Made by a program: the position numbers and the translations under genes. Under the pieces are notes generated by a model. The model saw nothing but the letters and a program-made list of their open reading frames with translations, did no database searches and was not told the DNA's origin. DNA of 9,263 bases from Planctomycetota bacterium (GTDB lineage Bacteria > Planctomycetota > Planctomycetia > Pirellulales > Lacipirellulaceae), in assembly GCA_029259975.1 (NCBI GenBank), contig JAJDEE010000342.1, forward strand, positions 1 through 9,263, given 5' to 3'. Shown one piece after another: positions 1-4,986 of this stretch; position 1 is the stretch's first letter; every line of letters starts with the position of its first letter.

Positions 1-926
1 ACGCCGACAAACATTTCGACGAAGTCAGAGCCACTCAGGCTGAAGAAAGGCACGCCTGCCTCGCCGGCGACGGCCTTGGCCAACAACGTTTTGCCCGTTC
101 CCGGCGGGCCGATCAGTAACACACCCTTGGGAATCCGACCCCCGAGACGTTGGTAACGATCTGGGGTTTTTAGGAAGTCGACGACTTCGCGTAACTCGTC
201 GACGGCCTCTTCGACCCCAGCAACATCGTCGAAAGTCTGTTCGATTTCTTCTTGTGCGTAGAGTTTCGCCTTGCTGCGACCAAATGCCATTGGCGAGCCG
301 GCACCGCCCATCCGACGGAGCATCACGACCATCAGCAGCAGCAACATGCCGATCATCAGCAGCATCGGCAGCGCGTTGAGCAGCGGGCTGGGAGGGCTTG
401 CATACGACCAACCCTCGATATTATTTTCGGCGAGCAACTCCGCCAAGCGATTTTCTTCAGAATCGCGAGCCGTGTAGAAGGTTCGTCTCGTAGGTTCGCC
501 GTATTTTAGCTCAGGTACGATTTTTTCGGCATCGTCACCAGTACTCGACGCGACCTTCTGGCCGAGGCGGGCTTCGCGACGCAGGACGAAGCCGGTCACG
601 CCGGTGGGGCTGATGATAATATCCGATGGTTCGCTTAGGCTTAGGCGGACACTAACTGGTTCTTTGGCATCGCGATCTTCGACAGTAATGTAGTTAGTGT
701 CTTCGCTCTTCCCCAGAACGTCGGGATTGCTGCGAACGATAAGCTCCTCGAGATCGCTCCAGCTAATCTCTTCCCGCTGACCACCGCTCCACGCTGTGCC
801 GAGCAGCAGCAGCACTGTCATTAATGCAAGGGCATACCACACCAGATTGCTGCCTTGTGGTGCAGGTTTCTTGTCGGACGCGTCCTTGGTGCCCTTCGTG
901 GATTTTTTGTCGTTCTGCTCTTCCAT
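1..926 (-). CDS. ftsH: ATP-dependent zinc metalloprotease FtsH, N-terminal part (3' end outside window)
   Basis: FtsH is a membrane-anchored hexameric AAA+ protease that extracts and degrades membrane and short-lived cytosolic proteins. Only the first 308 codons are here. In order they show a charged cytoplasmic tail (residues 1-26), a first membrane segment (about 27-46), an extracytoplasmic domain (about 47-180), a second membrane segment (about 181-204), and the start of the AAA domain with FDDVAGVEEA at 232-241 and Walker A GPPGTGKT at 273-280 (bases 87-110). The reading ends inside the pore-loop motif FVEMFVG. Walker B, the SRH and the HEXXH zinc site lie beyond the window edge. The ATG at 924-926 is preceded by GGAG five bases upstream. 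The extracytoplasmic domain is longer than I expect for E. coli FtsH. A large hairpin (948-1023) lies just upstream of the Shine-Dalgarno. The family call is very secure; intactness of the gene cannot be judged. Confidence 0.96.
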   Translation of the reverse strand, partial: MEEQNDKKSTKGTKDASDKKPAPQGSNLVWYALALMTVLLLLGTAWSGGQREEISWSDLEELIVRSNPDVLGKSEDTNYITVEDRDAKEPVSVRLSLSEPSDIIISPTGVTGFVLRREARLGQKVASSTGDDAEKIVPELKYGEPTRRTFYTARDSEENRLAELLAENNIEGWSYASPPSPLLNALPMLLMIGMLLLLMVVMLRRMGGAGSPMAFGRSKAKLYAQEEIEQTFDDVAGVEEAVDELREVVDFLKTPDRYQRLGGRIPKGVLLIGPPGTGKTLLAKAVAGEAGVPFFSLSGSDFVEMFVG

Positions 927-945
927 TGCTTCTCCGATGCTACGG

Positions 946-1025
946 GTAGGAATGAGGAGCGAGGAACCAGGAGCGAGGAACCAGGGAAACCCCCTCGCAC
1001 CTCGTTCCTCGCACCTCGTTCCTCC
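946..1025. repeat. Large imperfect hairpin made of 14-base tandem repeats
   Basis: The left arm holds two exact tandem copies of AGGAGCGAGGAACC (955-968, 969-982). The right arm holds two exact copies of CCTCGCACCTCGTT (993-1006, 1007-1020). The two units are near reverse complements in a shifted register (12 of 14 bases). By hand, 948-978 pairs with 993-1023 with three mismatches and one G-T wobble. GGG (984-986) then pairs with CCC (990-992) around an AAA loop, leaving AACCA as a bulge. The element begins 22 bases upstream of the ftsH start, so it would lie in the ftsH leader if transcription begins further upstream. It resembles a dispersed intergenic palindrome (REP- or MITE-like), but other genomic copies cannot be seen here. 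Confidence 0.85.
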
Positions 1026-1240
1026 TACCACCTATCGTAAGTTAGCTCCTGCGAAAAGACAACGAAGCCTGCCCACGTTCCGCAGGCATCCGTAGCTGGG
1101 TTGCCGTTAATATAGGAAGACTCTAAAATACTAGCCTGTAACGGTCCGGTGTGACTAGTACAGGCCGCATCTTCGTTACGTTGCCTAAAAAGGCCCAGGC
1201 CTGAGGCAGTGACCTCAATTTGGGGTTTTCCTGTACAAGT

Positions 1241-1269
1241 TTGCAGAAAAGCGATAATTGACTTCTAAT
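1241..1269 (+). promoter_or_regulatory. Candidate sigma70-type promoter for the 1311 gene
   Basis: TTGCAG (1241-1246) and TCTAAT (1264-1269) are separated by 17 bases. The -10 matches TATAAT at five of six positions, while the -35 matches TTGACA at only three of six. A start site near 1276 would leave a short leader before the GGAGG ribosome binding site. This may be the promoter for the whole cassette-dxr-rseP run. It is a by-eye call in an AT-rich stretch, where chance matches are common. Confidence 0.3.
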
Positions 1270-1298
1270 TGATCCCCGCATTTCCTTATGTTGATAGT

Positions 1299-1303
1299 GG
1301 AGG
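1299..1303 (+). promoter_or_regulatory. Strong ribosome binding site that sets the start at 1311
   Basis: GGAGG lies seven bases before the ATG at 1311. It argues against an upstream in-frame TTG at 1269, which would put charged and proline-rich residues in front of the hydrophobic signal segment. Confidence 0.8.
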
Positions 1304-1310
1304 AACAGAA

Positions 1311-1967
1311 ATGGCATTTCTAACAGCACTCACGTTGTCTTTGATTTTTGTTACTGCCGATACGGCGTGCGGGAATGAGATCGTCGATATACCTCTGGAC
1401 AAAATCTGGGCATTAGAGATGCCGGGAACCAAAAATATTCGGGATTTGCAAGAAGTCCCACCAGCATTACCCAACAACGAACTGTACAAAAGGTCATTCG
1501 TCGCACAGATACAGAAAGCATTATCGCATCGAAATCTGCCCAGATACGGTGAGCATCCTAGCACAGCTATAATTGTTAATGGAACGGAGCTGGACGCACT
1601 AAAAGATGCTGCCCGGCTGTTGACCGAAATGAATACTCTGAAAGAAAAGAAGGAACCGGAGCTGATTCAACCAACCGAAACTGAACTGTCACTGGTTTTC
1701 TATTCCTACTCTTGCAGCAGATACGTTCGTCTCACGGTTGTTGAGAAAGCAGAAAACGTTATCAACGTGAAGTTTCGTTTCGTATCGCACGCGACGAAGA
1801 ACATGTCAACACATTTTGCGATCATTCCACTTGGTAAGGGCTTGAGGGGAACAGTAAAAGTAAATGTTATTGAAGAACAGCCGATAGATTCAGACGGTAA
1901 CCATGACAGTCCATTTAGAGACACAAAACGATACGTGAGTGATTCCTTTACATTTCGAGTCCAATGA
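1311..1967 (+). CDS. Exported protein of unknown function
   Basis: I do not recognise this 218-residue protein. The first 16-21 residues are hydrophobic (MAFLTALTLSLIFVTA), so it is probably exported. The leader lacks the usual positive N-region, and cleavage could fall after VTA (16) or after ACG (21). Cys20 sits near the possible cleavage site, but the preceding DTA does not make a convincing lipobox. The mature protein begins with a segment containing DIPLDKIWALEMPGT (about 25-39). From memory, similar wording occurs in uncharacterised planctomycete proteins; this is not checked. A charged helical stretch follows (about 93-113), then a beta-rich C-terminal half (about 120-218). The stop overlaps an ATG in the frame of the protease gene, so the two are probably cotranscribed. 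Base composition is lower in GC than the flanking housekeeping genes. It could be a partner or substrate of the protease, on proximity alone. Confidence 0.75.
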   Translation: MAFLTALTLSLIFVTADTACGNEIVDIPLDKIWALEMPGTKNIRDLQEVPPALPNNELYKRSFVAQIQKALSHRNLPRYGEHPSTAIIVNGTELDALKDAARLLTEMNTLKEKKEPELIQPTETELSLVFYSYSCSRYVRLTVVEKAENVINVKFRFVSHATKNMSTHFAIIPLGKGLRGTVKVNVIEEQPIDSDGNHDSPFRDTKRYVSDSFTFRVQ

Positions 1968-1971
1968 CATT

Positions 1972-1975
1972 GGAG
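1972..1975 (+). promoter_or_regulatory. Ribosome binding site favouring the protease start at 1982
   Basis: GGAG lies six bases before the ATG at 1982. An ATG at 1964, which overlaps the previous stop as ATGA, is in the same frame and would add six residues (MTLEYS). The 1982 start has the better Shine-Dalgarno and gives a cleaner signal peptide beginning MRYLALAF. Confidence 0.65.
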
Positions 1976-1981
1976 TATAGC

Positions 1982-3808
1982 ATGCGCTACTTAGCTCTAG
2001 CTTTTCTATTCGTCTCCAGCACCGCATATGGCGCTTCGTACACTGTCAACAGAAACGGAATCAATTCAAAAGTAACTGGACTTGACGGCACAGGCATAAG
2101 AATTGGGCAAACAGAGATAGGACGACCAGGAAAGGCCGACAAAGATGCTTTCAACTTTTCTGCCGTTAACACGATCCCCGAGCAAGTTTACTTCCAACTG
2201 CCCAGTTCCAGCGGTGTCGATTTTGCAAATTCTCTTCTAGTTGCTGACCACGCAACTGGTGTAGCTGGCACAATGATAGCGGGTCTACAATTCGGTGCAT
2301 TGCATCAAGGGGTTGCACCAAAAGCAGAGTTGCACTCGATAGGTTTCGGTGGGGCGCAGGATAACACACTGGCCCTTGCGCATGACCGGATAATTGGCGT
2401 CAATGGTCTTCCGATGCGTGCGATAAACATGAGTTGGGGGCATAGACTAGAACCATTCATTGAGGACACCGATGGCAATTCGTTGTTCTCTCAATTTGTG
2501 GATTGGTCAGCAAAAGAACATAATGTACTTTACGTTACGTCCTGGAACAACGCTGACGAGAATGACCCGTCCTCACCTTCAGACAACTACAACGGGGTGA
2601 CTATCGCTTCTTCTGAATTCCTGACTACTACGAGTAGCATTTATGGCAAATTTTCTTCCTTAAACAGCACAAACTTTTTTAGCTTGGACGCGGAAGGGTC
2701 ACGAAGGAGCATTGATTTACTGGCACCTGGATTTGAAGTACGCGTATTGGAGACGGGTACACAAGGCAACCACAATGACCAGCTTCGTGATGGCACAAGT
2801 TATGCTTCCCCACATGTCACCGGAGCGACTGCTCTGCTACACCAGTTCGTGAAAAATAAAATCGACACTTCAGTTCCACGCTTTGACAGCAATGCCCAAC
2901 GCCACGAAGTTATGAAAGTGGCAATGATGAATTCCGCAGACAAGCTTGCAGGTGTGCACGGGTCGAATCGCACTATCTTGGATTCAAACAACCAGGACTG
3001 GACACAATCCGAGGCATTTTCCAGCTCATTTACTGCACTGGACGATCAATTGGGAGTGGGGCATCTTAACGTTGATGCCGCGATAGATCAGTTGAGTCCT
3101 GGGAAATACTCACCAGGAAACGTCCCGTTAGTAGGATGGGCGTACGACGGAGTGGGTGTTGGTGGACGTGACGAGTACGTTTTGGATCAAGCAGTTGCAG
3201 GAGACCAATACATCGCCATAACTTTAGCTTGGGACCGCAATGTTGAAATAACAGGATTTGATGATGACTTCGATTCAGGAGAACAGTTTTTTGCAGATGA
3301 ATTGAACGATCTAAACGTGTACCTAATGACAGCCGATGGGACAGACTTGGTACTTGATTCTGTTGCGCGTTCCCAAACTTTTGAACAGAATGTCGAGCAC
3401 GTATTTTCCAACGACTACCCGGCTGGAAACTACAAAATTGTTGTGCATCACCAAGGCGGAGCTTTAGGCGGGTTTGGTGACTTCCAAGATTACGCTTTAG
3501 CGTGGAGACTCGGCAATGACGCAGCACCTTTGCCCGGTGACAATGACGGAGACGGTGATGTCGATGGGGATGATTTAGATGATTGGTCGGATGACTTTGG
3601 TACTGACACAAAAGGAGACGCTGACCTCGACGGGGATTCCGACGGGGCAGACTTCCTCGCTTGGCAGCGCAACTTTACCGGGCCGGGAACTATATCATCC
3701 TCAACGGCTGTGCGAGCCGAATTGCCTCCTACTGCTGACATTGGGATTACCCCTGTTTTTGAGTCGGAGAGGAAAAGAAAGCCTCTAGAGGCTATCATCT
3801 CTGCATGA
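1982..3808 (+). CDS. Secreted subtilisin-like serine protease (S8) with C-terminal dockerin-like domain
   Basis: The 608-residue product should be exported and cleave proteins outside the cytoplasm. A signal peptide (1-17, cleavage after AYG) precedes an S8 domain at about 33-375. The His motif DHATGVAG places catalytic His90. INMSWG (148-153) matches the substrate-binding strand. SWNNAD supplies the oxyanion Asn190, and GTSYASPHVTG gives the nucleophile Ser273. The first triad position reads GIRIGQTEIG: Glu45 stands where subtilisins have Asp. A beta-rich region at about 381-512 resembles a pre-peptidase or P-type accessory domain. The segment DNDGDGDVDGDD (520-531) with GDADLDGDSDGADF (545-558) forms a pair of calcium-loop-like repeats of the dockerin/EF-hand type. 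A basic-acidic 43-residue tail follows, with no PEP-CTERM membrane anchor. The stop overlaps the dxr ATG as ATGA. GC content is low compared with dxr and rseP, which fits acquisition or relaxed constraint. The family is secure; the substrate is unknown, and activity is probable but not certain because of Glu45. Confidence 0.9.
   Translation: MRYLALAFLFVSSTAYGASYTVNRNGINSKVTGLDGTGIRIGQTEIGRPGKADKDAFNFSAVNTIPEQVYFQLPSSSGVDFANSLLVADHATGVAGTMIAGLQFGALHQGVAPKAELHSIGFGGAQDNTLALAHDRIIGVNGLPMRAINMSWGHRLEPFIEDTDGNSLFSQFVDWSAKEHNVLYVTSWNNADENDPSSPSDNYNGVTIASSEFLTTTSSIYGKFSSLNSTNFFSLDAEGSRRSIDLLAPGFEVRVLETGTQGNHNDQLRDGTSYASPHVTGATALLHQFVKNKIDTSVPRFDSNAQRHEVMKVAMMNSADKLAGVHGSNRTILDSNNQDWTQSEAFSSSFTALDDQLGVGHLNVDAAIDQLSPGKYSPGNVPLVGWAYDGVGVGGRDEYVLDQAVAGDQYIAITLAWDRNVEITGFDDDFDSGEQFFADELNDLNVYLMTADGTDLVLDSVARSQTFEQNVEHVFSNDYPAGNYKIVVHHQGGALGGFGDFQDYALAWRLGNDAAPLPGDNDGDGDVDGDDLDDWSDDFGTDTKGDADLDGDSDGADFLAWQRNFTGPGTISSSTAVRAELPPTADIGITPVFESERKRKPLEAIISA
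3781..3792. repeat. Perfect 12-base palindrome at the protease-dxr junction
   Basis: GCCTCTAGAGGC reads identically on both strands. It lies inside the last codons of the protease, 12 bases before the dxr ATG, and includes the only AGAGG that could act as a dxr Shine-Dalgarno (3787-3791), at a rather long 13-base spacing. In RNA it could fold only as a 4-bp stem with a CTAG loop. It may be a protein-binding site, a cassette junction or chance. Confidence 0.5.
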
Positions 3809-4986
3809 ACGACATTTCCGGACATCGAAAGCAAACCAAACAGGTCGCTGTGTTAGGCTCGACAGGCAGCATTGGCACCAGTGCGCTGGAGGTGATTGAG
3901 GCCAGCCAAGGTCGCCTGCAGGCAGTGGCCCTCTCTGCCAATACACGGTTAGAGGAGCTTGTTGTACAGGCCAAGCAGTATCGACCACGTTGGGTGATCG
4001 CCACCGACGAGCAAGCTGCCGCCGAATTCGATTGGTCGGGCTTGCCCGCTGAGACCGAGCTGCTGGTCGGTGCTGCGTCGCTCACTACGGTTGTCGCTAA
4101 GCAAGATATCGACATTGTGCTAGCGGCAATCGTCGGCAGTGCCGGTTTGGACAGCACCTGGGCAGCGCTCGAGCAGGGCAAGACGGTTGCCCTGGCAAAC
4201 AAGGAAGCTTTGGTAACCGCTGGCCCGTTGGTGACCAAGCTCGCCGAAGAGCATGGCGCGATGTTACTGCCGGTTGACAGCGAGCATAGCGCAATTTTCC
4301 AGGCTTTGCAGGCCGGCCAACCGTCAGAAGTTGAGCGGTTGGTGCTGACTGCTAGCGGAGGGCCATTCCGTGATCATTCGTCCGAGCAGCTCAAACGCGT
4401 CACTATTGCCGAAGCGCTTGAGCATCCCGTTTGGGACATGGGGCCAAAAATCACCGTCGATTCCGCGACGATGATGAACAAAGCGTTGGAAATCATCGAA
4501 GCCCGTTGGCTGTTTGGCATCGAAGCCGAGCGGATCGAAGTGACGATCCACCCGCAGTCGATCGTGCATTCGCTGGTTGAATTCGTTGACGGTTCTATTA
4601 TTGCCCAACTCAGCCCCCCCGACATGAAGCTGCCTATCCAGTATGCTTTATGCTATCCAGAGCGGGTTGCCGGTGCCGCCAAACGGCTCGACTGGCAGCA
4701 GTCCTATTGCCTCGAGTTTCAGCCGCCTGACCTCGAACAATTTCCCGCCCTCGAGCTAGGCCTCCAGTGCGCCAAATCGGGCGGCACAAGCGGGGCTGTG
4801 CTTAACGCAGCCAACGAAGCTGCGGTTGGGGCATTCCTGGCTGGTGAGTTACACTTTACCGAAATCGTTCCGGCCTGTCGGAGCGTGCTGGACTCGCACA
4901 ATTTTGAGTCCAGCCCCACACTTACCCGGCTGGTCGAACTCGACCGCTGGGCTCGCGAGGAGATTTTCCATTGGGCATGTCCATGA
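3805..4986 (+). CDS. dxr: 1-deoxy-D-xylulose 5-phosphate reductoisomerase
   Basis: Dxr (IspC) rearranges and reduces 1-deoxy-D-xylulose 5-phosphate to 2-C-methyl-D-erythritol 4-phosphate with NADPH. This is the committed step of the MEP isoprenoid pathway, in the cytoplasm. The 393-residue length is typical. The NADPH motif GSTGSIG is at 18-24 and LANKEALV surrounds Lys133. The metal-binding segment VDSEHS gives Asp158 and Glu160. TASGGPFRD (182-190) and HPVWDMG (207-213) are substrate-site motifs. VDSATMMNKALEIIEA ends with the third metal ligand Glu229. The start ATG overlaps the protease stop as ATGA and has only a weak, distant Shine-Dalgarno, so translation may be coupled to the protease. 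The next gene, rseP, overlaps its end; dxr next to rseP is a common bacterial arrangement, often with uppS and cdsA, which are not seen here. All key residues are present. Confidence 0.98.
   Translation: MNDISGHRKQTKQVAVLGSTGSIGTSALEVIEASQGRLQAVALSANTRLEELVVQAKQYRPRWVIATDEQAAAEFDWSGLPAETELLVGAASLTTVVAKQDIDIVLAAIVGSAGLDSTWAALEQGKTVALANKEALVTAGPLVTKLAEEHGAMLLPVDSEHSAIFQALQAGQPSEVERLVLTASGGPFRDHSSEQLKRVTIAEALEHPVWDMGPKITVDSATMMNKALEIIEARWLFGIEAERIEVTIHPQSIVHSLVEFVDGSIIAQLSPPDMKLPIQYALCYPERVAGAAKRLDWQQSYCLEFQPPDLEQFPALELGLQCAKSGGTSGAVLNAANEAAVGAFLAGELHFTEIVPACRSVLDSHNFESSPTLTRLVELDRWAREEIFHWACP
4958..4962 (+). promoter_or_regulatory. Ribosome binding site inside dxr that favours a TTG start for rseP
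   Basis: AGGAG sits eight bases before TTG 4971, fourteen before ATG 4977 and twenty before ATG 4983. Spacing favours the TTG. The ATG at 4983 forms an ATGA overlap with the dxr stop and might be used by re-initiation instead. The choice changes the protein by only two to four residues. Confidence 0.55.

Larger units (their letters stand above)
1033..1310. other. Intergenic region between divergent genes, with small inverted repeats
   Basis: I see no convincing gene here. Three small inverted repeats are visible: GCCTGC/GCAGGC at 1067-1072 and 1082-1087 (9-base loop), GCCTGTA/TACAGGC at 1134-1140 and 1159-1165 (18-base loop), and TGAGG/CCTCA at 1202-1206 and 1213-1217 (6-base loop). None is followed by a clear U-tract on either strand, so they are not obvious terminators. 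On the minus strand, TATATT (plus-strand 1109-1114) could serve as a -10 for ftsH, but I find no matching -35. Both divergent promoters should lie here. The region may also carry a left boundary of the lower-GC cassette that starts at 1311. Confidence 0.5.

Noticed and set aside
955..1020. Possible short CRISPR-like array
   Set aside because: The repeats are 14 bases, contiguous with no spacers, and arranged as a palindrome.
796..1095. Open reading frames on the plus strand across the hairpin repeat (99 and 61 residues)
   Set aside because: They lie antisense to the ftsH start and their residues mostly translate the 14-base repeats. There is no ribosome binding site and no recognisable domain.
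1258..1292. TTGACT as a -35 box for the 1311 gene
   Set aside because: It matches the -35 consensus well, but no acceptable -10 lies 16-18 bases downstream; the TTGCAG/TCTAAT pair fits better.
1123..1329. A 68-residue minus-strand open frame in the intergenic region
   Set aside because: It overlaps the well-supported start and ribosome binding site of the 1311 gene and resembles no known family; it is probably chance.
3066..3611. A 181-residue open frame antisense to the protease
   Set aside because: It is rich in His, Arg and Leu from reading the opposite strand of a real gene. The protease frame has clear catalytic and calcium-loop motifs.
3490..3834. A 114-residue antisense open frame rich in Ser and Pro over the dockerin-like repeats
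   Set aside because: The Ser/Pro runs are the reverse reading of the Asp/Gly codons. It has no start context or domain.
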